Positions 1 to 7,985 are shown, counted from the stretch's first letter. The stretch is 13,935 nucleotides of DNA from Prevotella sp. (GCA_021204605.1 JAJPZD010000236.1:1-13935); one strand, 5' to 3'. Numbers and translations: made by a program. Notes: generated by a model not told the origin, from the sequence alone.

Positions 1-78
1 AGAATTAAAGAACTCAAAGAGTTGGGAATAGTACAGCGTGAGGGCAAGAAAAACGCAAGTAAATGGAAAATACTTTAA
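1..78 (+). CDS. 3' end of a gene, probable winged-helix C-terminus (partial)
   Basis: The first 25 codons read open from the window edge and end in TAA at 76-78. The peptide RIKELKELGIVQREG, followed by a basic stretch and K-W-K-I-L at the end, has the helix, Gly turn, 'x-R-x-G' wing and terminal W-K-[IV] strand typical of the winged-helix domain that closes many AlbA_2 / HATPase_c_4 (RecG-C-like) bacterial regulators and some Fic proteins. Only this tail is visible, so the family is a guess from the pattern. The stop codon overlaps the first copy of a 31-bp direct repeat whose second copy precedes the 5702 gene, which suggests these two genes were once neighbours. Confidence 0.5.
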   Translation, partial: RIKELKELGIVQREGKKNASKWKIL

Positions 79-107
79 ACTAATATATAAAATCTGATAA
101 ATCTATG
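77..107 (+). repeat. Direct repeat, copy 1 (leader-like, ends in ATG)
   Basis: This stretch begins AAACTAATATATAAAA, continues CTGATAAA and ends CTATG. It matches 5673-5704 with one single-base gap and one T/G substitution. Here the terminal ATG (105-107) is followed by TTT and TAG, so it opens no gene. In copy 2 the same ATG starts a 469-codon gene. Copy 1 therefore looks like the orphaned start region of a gene, or one side of a recombination event. Confidence 0.8.
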
Positions 108-218
108 TTTTAGGAATTTAAAGAAATTGAATTTTGATAGAATTTTATCTGGTGTGTTTGGACTATTAACGAATAATAATTGTTTTACTTATGATGTGAT
201 AGATAGAGAAAGGATAGT

Positions 219-893
219 ATGGAAAATATTTCAAAGGTCAGAAAAGAAGCAATAGTATGTCCTCACTGCCATACAAAGGGTGTAAGAGAAATATGGGATT
301 CGGTAAATGTAGATTTGAATCCAGAACTCAGGGCAAAGATTTTCTCTGATGAGTTGTTCTTGTACCAGTGTCGTAAGTGTGGATGGAAATCATGTTTTGT
401 TACAAAAACTATATACCACGATATGACACATAATTTCACATTGTTTTTTGAGTTTTTCAAGCCAAAAGATTTTGATTATGAGCATATTAATGTTCCTTCT
501 TTACCCACAAATGACAACCACATCTATCGTCATGTGACAGGTTTATGGAGATTAAAAGAGAAAATACTGATTTTGGAAAAAGGGCTTAATGACATTGCCA
601 TTGAGCGGATGAAATATATGTTCTCTCATGTTCTTCACCCAGAATTGGCTGAAAAACGAACGGAAATATTCTTTGGTGACATTAGGCATTTAGATGGAGA
701 AAACTCTGATGATGGGCAGATTATTTTCTGGTTTCACAATGACAAAGACGAGACAGAACATTGGTCTGCTCCCATGCATATTTATTATGAACATTGTCTT
801 GCATGTAAACTGGATTCCCGTATGAGTGTGAAGACGTGTATGAATGTTGATGAGGGCTTTATGGCAATTAGAATGAAAAAAGTAACGGTATGA
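219..893 (+). CDS. CpXC-domain zinc-ribbon protein
   Basis: A 224-residue protein whose N-terminal part fits the CpXC domain. C14-P-H-C17 and C51-R-K-C54 form two knuckles, with 'SVNVDLNPELRAKI', 'ELFLYQCRKCGW' and 'YHDM' (66-69) between and after them. This order is characteristic of that family, which has no assigned biochemical function; the four cysteines suggest zinc binding. The rest (about 80-224) is mixed alpha/beta and not recognised. No signal peptide or membrane segment is visible, so it is probably cytoplasmic. The ATG at 219 is preceded by a purine-rich AGAAAGG, unusually SD-like for this group. The stop codon overlaps the next start in an ATGA tetranucleotide at 890-893, implying translational coupling with the WG-repeat protein and a shared function. 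No strong TAnnTTTG promoter was found upstream (79-218). Confidence 0.85.
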   Translation: MENISKVRKEAIVCPHCHTKGVREIWDSVNVDLNPELRAKIFSDELFLYQCRKCGWKSCFVTKTIYHDMTHNFTLFFEFFKPKDFDYEHINVPSLPTNDNHIYRHVTGLWRLKEKILILEKGLNDIAIERMKYMFSHVLHPELAEKRTEIFFGDIRHLDGENSDDGQIIFWFHNDKDETEHWSAPMHIYYEHCLACKLDSRMSVKTCMNVDEGFMAIRMKKVTV

Positions 894-3607
894 GCGACGG
901 AAAGAAGAAATATAATGGCAGATTTCAGTATTATGAACATGGTTATGTCGGCATCAAAGATCGAGATGACAAAGTGATTATATCCACCAAATTGCGTTAC
1001 ATGAAGATTTTTGAGCGTGAAGACGAGGATGTAATTATCGTGAGTCGTGATAATAAATGGGCATTAGCTGATTTGGACGGAAAACCTTTGTGTCCTTTTA
1101 TTTATGACAGGATTGTTTATGTAGGTGAACACTGTTATAAGGCTGGCATTTATGTAAAACCTGATAACGGAGAGATTATAGTTGAATACGCTGATACAAG
1201 AATGACATACGCCATTCTTGATGACAATGGTAAGGTTCTCTGTTCAAGAGACAAGGGTTATAATTACATTTCTGAAATACATGAAGGGGAAGTTACGGCA
1301 GCCATTAATGGCAGGTGTGGCATTATAGACTTTTATGGAAATGTCATAATTGATTTTCGGTACAAGTATATCCAACCGATGGGGGAAGGACATTATTATG
1401 TTTCTTTTTACAATCAAAATAGTTACTTTACAACAATCATAGATAGGAAATGTGATGTACTTATTTCCGCGGATATGGAGTATTGTAGCATCGGTGATTT
1501 CCATAATGGCGTGGCAAGAGCCTACCAAAAGGGAAAATGGGGATTGATTGATGGAAAAGGGAGACATATAAGTGAGTTTGAGTATAGCTTTATTGATGAA
1601 TGGGGTGAAGGATACTATAAAGCGGAGAAGGGTGTCAGAAAGAATATCATGCGTCCTGATGGCTCTGTAGTGTTGCAGGAATGGGTTAACAATGTTTATA
1701 AGGTTACCAATGGTTTCTTTATATTTGGGAATACTATAAAAAAGTCAAAGACAAATTCAAAAACAAGATATATTGAAGGGGTAGCCCATGTCAATGGTGA
1801 TGTCATTTTTCCTATGATATTTGAGCGTGTAAATTGGCTTGATGATAATAAAGCTATATATGCAGAAATAGGTAATAAGTCATACATTCTTACGTTGAAT
1901 GGTGGTGTCTATGACCCTCAACGAAATCATTTGCCCCAAAAGAAAGAAATAGATATGAAGTCTTTCTTTGAAAGTATTGCGAACTGGGTTCTGCCAGGAC
2001 TTCAGTTTTTCTATAGAGATACAAATGCTATCATTGATGCCGCACGAGTCTATCGTGTAGGAGATACTATTAGGGCTGGCTTTTTCGTGGATGCGACAAC
2101 CAAGTTATTGAAGCCGGCTCACAAAACCCGTTTCTTGATAGCCTCCGCACATGCCGCAAGACTATATGAAATAGAGCAACTTGTAAAAGATAATCCGAAT
2201 ATCCTCAAGTGGAATCTTGTAACTTTCCATTTTAACAGTTTCTTCAAGGTGATGGATGTGTATAAGACACCACAATGCACACAGGTTTTACTTCTTCATA
2301 TACCCAAGTCTGCTGCTGCCTTTCTAAACGGCACTATGGCTTTTAATTTTCTAAATGGGGCATTAGGTTCAAGAACATCACTTGTGCAGTTGGCAAGGAG
2401 AAACCTTGACGAGAAATTGAAGATGGTGTATCATGAACGCTCGCTTGATGAGGAATGGCGTAAGCGTATGGAGTATCCAGTTGGTTTGAGTGAAGAACTT
2501 ACGTTATGTCCATTGGAGCCAATCCCTGAACCTGAGGATAAATATATTGCGGGTCTAAGTAAAGCAGTTCATCGACTTGCAGAGGATGCAGATATTGAAT
2601 TTAAGACAGTGGTGTCTGACAACTACCCTTGGAAAGGTGTGAAAGGAAGTGTTTGTCAAGGATGTATTTTTGCAAATACCATTATCGGTAAAGGTGAGGG
2701 GTGTGCAGAACTCCATAAAGACGAGTTCCGAAAGAATTATGTCAATGGAATATGTCTCTATCGCAAGGAAAGTTATTATAAAGATTCTGTATTTGAACAA
2801 GAAGAATGTAGGAATGCAGAAGAGTCCAAGGACGAAGAGAAAAAGGCTACGAATGTGCAAGCTGTCCGATTGATAAAAGACTTTATAGAGGAAGTTTTAG
2901 ATGGAGATATTGAAAAGTTGCGTGATTATGACTTGTCATCTATACAAGGTAAGTATGCTGATAATGATGTATCAAGATCAAAAGTTGTGATGTCCATTAT
3001 GGCTTTGGTGTTTTCAGATGTATGGCCCGACTTGAATGTGTATAATATCGAACATTCTCTGTATAAGTGTGATGAGATGAATATATATCAAAATCTTTTA
3101 GGCATAAATATGTTTGATGAATACTTTAGAGGTATGGAAAAGTTTCATCCGACAAAAGAACAGCATCAAAGAGCTGTAAGGGTGGCTCATCTCATAAATT
3201 CCATAGGAAATTTCTGGGTTTTGCCTAACTTCGGTATGCAAAAGAATGATTACAGGTATCGTAGTTATATGGATAAGTTCCTTCAAGGTATGTATGAGGT
3301 ATTTACCGGACAGGATAAGATGGACAAAAAATTGCAGGCAATTTTCCACTCGAAACGCAAGTTGATGGTGGATTATCAAGGGGAGGCGGGTTTCCATAAG
3401 TTCATACGGAATATGATGCTCGAAGATTATGTGGATGAGGCAGGAATGCCTAAGGAGATATTCATGTTCGTATGGAGTATGAAGAAAGATCTCAACCGTG
3501 ATGATTATTTCAAGGCTGTGGATATATTTTGTTCATTTTGTGAAAAAGCAATTTCAAGGAGGGCAGAACGCATAATTGAGAAACTAAAAATGATAATAGG
3601 CAAATAA
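890..3607 (+). CDS. WG-repeat protein with large unknown C-terminal region and a four-Cys cluster
   Basis: A 905-residue protein. Residues ~10-345 contain divergent WG (beta-propeller-like) repeats: 'DNKWALADLDGK', 'NGRCGIIDFYGN', 'KGKWGLIDGKGR', each followed by 'x-F-x-Y-x-x-I' strands. Residues ~355-480 form a compact alpha/beta region ('VGDTIRAGFFVD', 'KTRFLIASAHAARL') that I do not recognise. A cysteine cluster follows, C589-x2-C592-x12-C605-x16-C622, suggesting a zinc or Fe-S site. The tail (~650-905) is mostly helical and includes 'INSIGNFWVLPN', a motif-like string seen in some Bacteroidetes hypothetical proteins. There is no signal peptide or membrane segment. Its ATG overlaps the stop of the CpXC gene, so the two are co-translated. 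WG repeats usually mediate protein contacts, so a scaffold or sensor role is plausible but inferred. The function is unknown. Confidence 0.85.
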   Translation: MSDGKKKYNGRFQYYEHGYVGIKDRDDKVIISTKLRYMKIFEREDEDVIIVSRDNKWALADLDGKPLCPFIYDRIVYVGEHCYKAGIYVKPDNGEIIVEYADTRMTYAILDDNGKVLCSRDKGYNYISEIHEGEVTAAINGRCGIIDFYGNVIIDFRYKYIQPMGEGHYYVSFYNQNSYFTTIIDRKCDVLISADMEYCSIGDFHNGVARAYQKGKWGLIDGKGRHISEFEYSFIDEWGEGYYKAEKGVRKNIMRPDGSVVLQEWVNNVYKVTNGFFIFGNTIKKSKTNSKTRYIEGVAHVNGDVIFPMIFERVNWLDDNKAIYAEIGNKSYILTLNGGVYDPQRNHLPQKKEIDMKSFFESIANWVLPGLQFFYRDTNAIIDAARVYRVGDTIRAGFFVDATTKLLKPAHKTRFLIASAHAARLYEIEQLVKDNPNILKWNLVTFHFNSFFKVMDVYKTPQCTQVLLLHIPKSAAAFLNGTMAFNFLNGALGSRTSLVQLARRNLDEKLKMVYHERSLDEEWRKRMEYPVGLSEELTLCPLEPIPEPEDKYIAGLSKAVHRLAEDADIEFKTVVSDNYPWKGVKGSVCQGCIFANTIIGKGEGCAELHKDEFRKNYVNGICLYRKESYYKDSVFEQEECRNAEESKDEEKKATNVQAVRLIKDFIEEVLDGDIEKLRDYDLSSIQGKYADNDVSRSKVVMSIMALVFSDVWPDLNVYNIEHSLYKCDEMNIYQNLLGINMFDEYFRGMEKFHPTKEQHQRAVRVAHLINSIGNFWVLPNFGMQKNDYRYRSYMDKFLQGMYEVFTGQDKMDKKLQAIFHSKRKLMVDYQGEAGFHKFIRNMMLEDYVDEAGMPKEIFMFVWSMKKDLNRDDYFKAVDIFCSFCEKAISRRAERIIEKLKMIIGK

Positions 3608-3655
3608 TCGTATTACAATCTTTCTATTAAACTGCTGAGTTTCATCAAAAAGCCG

Positions 3656-3663
3656 TATATTTG
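3656..3663 (+). promoter_or_regulatory. Candidate -7 box (TATATTTG) for the DUF262 gene
   Basis: An exact match to the Bacteroidetes -7 consensus TAnnTTTG, in the 165-bp gap between the WG-repeat gene and the DUF262 gene. No clear -33 TTTG sits about 20 bases upstream. If used, it gives a leader of roughly 100 nt, and the nuclease would be transcribed independently of the CpXC/WG pair. Confidence 0.45.
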
Positions 3664-3772
3664 TAGTCAAATAAATTATTATAAAAATTTTATCAGTTGA
3701 AAATATATTCTCTATATGCTCAATTGCCAATAGTAATGATACAATAAAAATATTAAAAAGTAAAATTAAGAT

Positions 3773-5575
3773 ATGGATATAGAACAGAAATACTCAGTGA
3801 ACCATTACTTGGTGGCGGCATTGTTAAATTACGTTGATAATAAAGAAATTGCTATACCAGAAATACAGCGTCCTTTTGTGTGGGATGCGACAAAAGTACG
3901 AGATCTTATAGATAGTCTTTATCAAGGTTATCCTATTGGTTACATAGTTACGTGGCAGAACCCTGACGTGAAGTTAAAAGATGGTTCGACCTCTACTGGT
4001 AAGAAAATTCTTATAGATGGTCAGCAACGTGTAACAGCACTTACAGCTGCCATATTAGGTCATACAGTCAAAAATACCGATTATGAGGATGTGCGTATAA
4101 AGATAGCATTTAATCCCAAAGAAGAAAGGTTTGAGGTAAGTAATCCTGCCATCGAAAAAGATGATACGTGGATTTCTGACATAGCACCATATCTAAATGG
4201 ACAACAAAGACTGCGTGAAATACGAGATACTTATTGCTCCAAGAATCTAGACATGGATGACGATAAATTTGAGGATATTCTTGAAGGACTGAAGGATATT
4301 AAGAAAAAAGAGGTGGGCGTAATTCAACTCGCAGGAAATCTTGATATAGATGCTGTAACTGAAATTTTCATTCGTATTAATAACCAAGGAGTACCTTTGA
4401 GTCAGGCAGATTTTGTAATGTCGAAAATTGCAGCTAATGAGTCATATGGTGGTAATCTTCTTAGAAAGTGCATTGACCATTTCAGCCATCTTGCAGTTAA
4501 ACCAGAGTTTTATGGCAAATTAGAGAAGAACGATTCTGAATTTGTCAATTCTGAGTATTTCCCAGTTGTTAGTTGGTTGCGAAATGAGAATGACGATATT
4601 TATGACCCAACGTATGTCGATATTCTCAGAGTAGCTTTTACTTATAAATTTAGTAGGGGTAAAATGAGTGATCTTGTAAGTCTATTGTCTGGTAGGAACT
4701 TTGAGACACGTGTTTTTGAGCAAAGAATTGAAGAAAACACATATCGAGAACTGAAAGCAGGAGTGATGGATTTTATAAATGAAACGAATTTTAAACGTTT
4801 TATTATGATTGTTCGTTCAGCAGGCTTCTGCCATACAAAACTTGTTAGATCACATAATGTTCTTAACTTCGGTTATATTCTCTATCTCAAACTTAAATCA
4901 CGAAAATATACTTTTGAAAAAATCGAGAAATATGTTCGAAAATGGATTGTTATGTCATTCTTAACAGGACGCTATAGTAGTAGTCCTGAATCACAATTCG
5001 ATTATGACATAAAACAAATAGATGTTCGTCCTTTTGAGGAATTCCTAAATGATGTTGAAGACGCACATCTTTCGGATGCTTTTTGGAATGTAGAATTAAT
5101 CCAGCGGCTTGATACATCGGCATCCAGTAATCCTGTCTTTAATGTATTTCTCGCTTCCCAATGCAAGATGAATGTTCGTGGTTTCCTATCTACTGATATA
5201 ACAGTCAAAGATTTAATCGAACAACGTGGCGATGTTCATCATATTTTTCCTCGTCAATATCTAAAGGATAATGGGTTTACAAAGGGGCAATATAACAAGG
5301 TGGCAAATTATACATATGTTCAGACTGAAATCAATATCAAAATCGGTAAGAAAGCACCTTTAGATTATCTTGGTTATGTTGTTAATAATCAGTGTAATGG
5401 TGAAGAGTGTAAATATGGCGGTATTAACAACATTTCGGATTTGGAAAAAAATTTGGAGGAAAACTGTATTCCCAAAACAACATCACTAATGTCATTATCT
5501 GATTATCAAGAGTTTCTATTGCAAAGGAGAGTTCTTATTGCACAAAGATTAAGAGAATATTATTTCTCGCTATAA
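3773..5575 (+). CDS. DUF262 + DUF1524/HNH single-chain nuclease (GmrSD/SspE-like)
   Basis: A 600-residue protein with the ParB-like DUF262 fold at the N-terminus: 'IPEIQRPFVW' (28-37), the hallmark 'DGQQR' (82-86), and 'EIFIRINNQGVPLS' (197-210). The C-terminus carries a DUF1524-type HNH/beta-beta-alpha-Me motif: 'GDVHHIFPRQ' (486-495, H489/H490), then 'NYTYV' and 'EINIKIGKKAP' supplying the conserved Asn and Lys. In GmrSD, SspE and BrxU, the DUF262 part binds or hydrolyses nucleotide through DGQQR and the C-terminal part cleaves DNA, often selecting modified phage DNA. Both active motifs look intact, so an active enzyme is likely. The substrate (modified bases, phosphorothioate or something else) cannot be told from this sequence. 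Its own TAnnTTTG box lies upstream, and no modification genes are next to it. Confidence 0.88.
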   Translation: MDIEQKYSVNHYLVAALLNYVDNKEIAIPEIQRPFVWDATKVRDLIDSLYQGYPIGYIVTWQNPDVKLKDGSTSTGKKILIDGQQRVTALTAAILGHTVKNTDYEDVRIKIAFNPKEERFEVSNPAIEKDDTWISDIAPYLNGQQRLREIRDTYCSKNLDMDDDKFEDILEGLKDIKKKEVGVIQLAGNLDIDAVTEIFIRINNQGVPLSQADFVMSKIAANESYGGNLLRKCIDHFSHLAVKPEFYGKLEKNDSEFVNSEYFPVVSWLRNENDDIYDPTYVDILRVAFTYKFSRGKMSDLVSLLSGRNFETRVFEQRIEENTYRELKAGVMDFINETNFKRFIMIVRSAGFCHTKLVRSHNVLNFGYILYLKLKSRKYTFEKIEKYVRKWIVMSFLTGRYSSSPESQFDYDIKQIDVRPFEEFLNDVEDAHLSDAFWNVELIQRLDTSASSNPVFNVFLASQCKMNVRGFLSTDITVKDLIEQRGDVHHIFPRQYLKDNGFTKGQYNKVANYTYVQTEINIKIGKKAPLDYLGYVVNNQCNGEECKYGGINNISDLEKNLEENCIPKTTSLMSLSDYQEFLLQRRVLIAQRLREYYFSL

Positions 5576-5672
5576 TTATTATTCATAATCTCAGATTAAT
5601 GGAGATACCTTTATATAAATGGCTTTAATATCATTGTATGTCTAATGGGATTATTGCTGATGTATTGAAAAG

Positions 5673-5704
5673 AAACTAATATATAAAAATCTGATAAAGC
5701 TATG
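5673..5704 (+). repeat. Direct repeat, copy 2 (contains start codon of the 469-residue gene)
   Basis: This 32-base stretch is nearly identical to 77-107: a shared 16-base block, then CTGATAAA and CTATG, with one inserted A and one T-to-G change. Its final ATG (5702-5704) is the start codon of the downstream gene. The two copies bracket the CpXC, WG-repeat and DUF262 genes, about 5.6 kb. Confidence 0.8.
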
Positions 5705-7111
5705 AGTATTGAATATGAAAAACAAGATTATGTGGTAAAAGCCCATGAGGATTATAAGAAACAGATTGAGGCTTTTGAGAAGAAATGTGTTCCGATTGAT
5801 TTGAGCTGTAGTGAGTTCAATGGCAGATGGGCTATCTTTGTCAAAATAGAAGATGATGTCTTTTTGATAGAAGATCCTATTTGTTTAATTAATTCCGTAT
5901 ATAAGGACGAACAAATCCGCCTTAAAATAATAGATGAACCAGAATATGTTTATTTATATGTTGATTGTAAATTTGATGGAATAATCTATCAATGGACATC
6001 GAAAGATTTGACACATTCACAATTTTGGGAATACAAGGGATTCAAGTTATCTGATTATCAGAATAGTGTTAAGAATTTAGTAACACAATACCTTGAGATA
6101 TGCAAAACTGACAAACCTTTGTATAAGATGAGTGACAATTACAGAGAAGATCATATAAGAAAATTTCAGTTAGGCATTCAACAATTGGAAGTAAAAGCTA
6201 CATTGCAGTCGCATTATGAGCTAATGGCAAAAGATGTACAGATAGAGGATTTTATATTTGAGCCATTGGAAGATGAGTACTGTGAGGACTATTTGATTGG
6301 AATAGGTAATCGTTGTTATGATACTTGTCTTTCTCATTGGGATAATTACTTTGAGGCTATCAGGCATCAACTTGAGGCTATTATTTACAATAAAAAGGCA
6401 AAAATAGATTTGACATACGATATGTCAGATACAATAGTTACATTAAAGAAAGAAACCATATTAAAATCCATAAAATCAGTAGAGACAGGATATGGATTTG
6501 ATTACATTTATCCTATGCGTGTTGAGATAGAATCCAACGAGTTCGCAGAGGCACCGACTTTAGTGGGCTTTTGTGATCGCATAAAAGTTGTCAGGAGTTT
6601 TTATGAGGGGTTATTGAAACTTGCTCTTATTCATCCTATAAATATAAAAGACGTTGAGGATGATGAGCCAATTCTTATCGATGCCTATAATATGTTCAAG
6701 TCACCTCTCATTGAAAATTATATTATAGATAAAAAACTTGATTATGAGAAACCTCAAAAAAGGCAACAGATTATTAGTGAGATAGTTATAATTTCTCCTG
6801 ATAAGGATTCTCTTGGAATTGAGAAAAACTCTGGAGTGCCAATTTCAGTAGATACCACTACCGATGAAATAACAGTGGAGAACAAGAAATACACACTTAA
6901 AGGTGTGGCAGAGTGGATAAATGAATATCGCAAAATACAAACATCGAAAGATAAACGGAAACGCACTTCATCCTTTGATTGGCAAAGTTTCCATTCTCAA
7001 GGAATGGCTTTAGCTCAGGAATTTAGAAAGCTGTTACCGCCCGATATTGACATCTGGTATAAGTCTCCCGCAGAGGATAAAAACTCGAAATTAAATACGC
7101 TGATAATTTAG
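5702..7111 (+). CDS. Hypothetical protein, 469 residues, family not recognised
   Basis: A soluble-looking, acidic protein with no signal peptide or membrane segment. Residues ~1-110 are strand-rich ('GRWAIFVKIEDDVFLIED', 'EYVYLYVDCKFDG'). Residues ~115-235 look helical, with 'YEDYL'-like aromatic/acidic stretches and C194/C205/C209 scattered through them. Residues 235-330 are mixed, and 'VPISVDTTTDEITVENKKYTL' (379-399) looks like a beta hairpin. The C-terminal ~45 residues, 'FDWQSFHSQGMALAQEFRKLLP' (split F425-P447), then 'IDIWYKSP', read as a helix-strand unit. I cannot assign a family. The start at 5702 is fixed by an in-frame TAA at 5684. The gene is convergent with the MBL gene, with under 50 bases between the two stops and no clear terminator. 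Its leader is shared with position 77-107, suggesting an older link to the partial regulator gene. Confidence 0.8.
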   Translation: MSIEYEKQDYVVKAHEDYKKQIEAFEKKCVPIDLSCSEFNGRWAIFVKIEDDVFLIEDPICLINSVYKDEQIRLKIIDEPEYVYLYVDCKFDGIIYQWTSKDLTHSQFWEYKGFKLSDYQNSVKNLVTQYLEICKTDKPLYKMSDNYREDHIRKFQLGIQQLEVKATLQSHYELMAKDVQIEDFIFEPLEDEYCEDYLIGIGNRCYDTCLSHWDNYFEAIRHQLEAIIYNKKAKIDLTYDMSDTIVTLKKETILKSIKSVETGYGFDYIYPMRVEIESNEFAEAPTLVGFCDRIKVVRSFYEGLLKLALIHPINIKDVEDDEPILIDAYNMFKSPLIENYIIDKKLDYEKPQKRQQIISEIVIISPDKDSLGIEKNSGVPISVDTTTDEITVENKKYTLKGVAEWINEYRKIQTSKDKRKRTSSFDWQSFHSQGMALAQEFRKLLPPDIDIWYKSPAEDKNSKLNTLII

Positions 7112-7158
7112 GGAATTTAGAGCAATATTGCGGGGCATTTCTCACAAAAAACATATCA

Positions 7159-7953
7159 TTACTTTATTGATCCCGGATTAGGAAGGTGCATGCCATACAT
7201 TGTGAGGTTGTTCTCACGAGCGTATTTGAGAATGCGGATACGAGATTCGGTAGCCGCTTCAGGATCCATGTCGTAGGTTGGGCAATATTCAGGATGGTCA
7301 AGTTGCAGTGCCACGCCGTGAATAAGGTCGGCGATAATAAGGATACTGTCTTTCTGCAATACGGTGTGTCCGGGAGTATGCCCGTATGCCGCAATGGTCT
7401 GCACTCCGCCTTCGAGTGTATCGCCAGCCTCAAACAAATGCAGATGTTTCTCGTAGGCTTTCAGAACAGTCTTTGCCAATTTGCTTTGTTCGCTGTCCAT
7501 TGCAAGCCATGCCTCTGCCTCTACACGATTAACATATATTTCAGCATTCGGGAACGCTACCTTGCCATTCTTGAGCAGACCGCCTATATGGTCGGGATGA
7601 AGGTGTGTGATATAGATAAGGCCGAGTTCTTCGGGCGTTACACCCAACTCGTTCAATTTCAGAAAGAGCTGACTTTGTGGTGCGCCAAGACCGGTATCAA
7701 GCAATATGTTTTTTCCCTCTGTCTGGAGCAGGAAGCAGCTCATGCTCGATGGCACGCCATCCTGCAAGTCAAGGGCATTCCAAAGAGAGTCGGGAACATC
7801 GGGGAACAGCTTTTTTGGCTGCATGGTGGGACCGGGAATGTCCTCAATCCATGTGATAGTTGTCTGTTCATTGTCAACAACTGTCTTTTCTGTTTTCTGT
7901 GCACATGCTGTCAGCATAATCAGAACTGCGATAATTGTAAATAGTTTCCTCAT
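7159..7953 (-). CDS. Lipoprotein MBL-fold metallo-hydrolase (OPHC2/MPH/AidC-like group)
   Basis: Starting at the ATG at 7951-7953 gives 264 residues beginning MRKLFTIIAVLIMLTAC, a lipoprotein signal with lipobox L-T-A-C17; the upstream TTG would only add an unlikely N-terminus. The metallo-beta-lactamase fold is shown by 'ITHLHPDHIGG' (H117, H119, D121, H122), 'GHTPGH' (H192/H196), 'IIADLIHG' (D209) and a final 'GMHLPNPG' (H256). These make a complete dinuclear metal site. The strings 'FPNAEIYVN...E' and 'LDHPEY' resemble the methyl-parathion-hydrolase / lactonase-like subgroup, so a hydrolase acting on an ester or lactone outside the cytoplasm is plausible; the substrate is unknown. Relatives in that subgroup usually continue 10-20 residues past the last HxPxPG motif, whereas this one stops five residues after it, at the edge of the AT-rich island. 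Confidence 0.85.
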   Translation of the reverse strand: MRKLFTIIAVLIMLTACAQKTEKTVVDNEQTTITWIEDIPGPTMQPKKLFPDVPDSLWNALDLQDGVPSSMSCFLLQTEGKNILLDTGLGAPQSQLFLKLNELGVTPEELGLIYITHLHPDHIGGLLKNGKVAFPNAEIYVNRVEAEAWLAMDSEQSKLAKTVLKAYEKHLHLFEAGDTLEGGVQTIAAYGHTPGHTVLQKDSILIIADLIHGVALQLDHPEYCPTYDMDPEAATESRIRILKYARENNLTMYGMHLPNPGSIK

Positions 7954-7977
7954 AATATTATAGTTAATTGGCGAGTG

Positions 7978-7985
7978 CAATATTA
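7978..7985 (-). promoter_or_regulatory. Weak candidate -7 box for the MBL lipoprotein gene
   Basis: On the minus strand this reads TAATATTG, one mismatch from TAnnTTTG, about 25 bases upstream of the ATG. A TTTC lies 16 bases further upstream instead of a clean TTTG. It is the best-placed candidate but weak. Confidence 0.25.

Noticed and set aside
2555..2873. Short overlapping frames on both strands in the WG-repeat gene, which could be mistaken for a toxin-antitoxin pair
   Set aside because: The main frame continues unbroken through the region with the Cys cluster; the alternatives show no domain pattern or promoter.
5587..5599. Small palindrome TAATCTCAGATTA after the DUF262 gene
   Set aside because: Its six-pair stem with a one-base centre cannot form a proper hairpin and has no T-run, so it was not called a terminator or operator.
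7122..7131. Palindrome GCAATATTGC between the convergent 469-residue and MBL genes
   Set aside because: It has no loop and no U-run; ten-base palindromes are expected by chance.
7186..7944. A 252-codon open frame on the + strand opposite the MBL gene
   Set aside because: It is antisense to a protein with a full metal-binding motif set and a lipobox, and it is Cys/His-rich noise from the opposite strand.
7954..7980. TTG-initiated N-terminal extension of the MBL protein
   Set aside because: The extension puts nine polar residues before a textbook lipoprotein signal; the ATG at 7953 is preferred.
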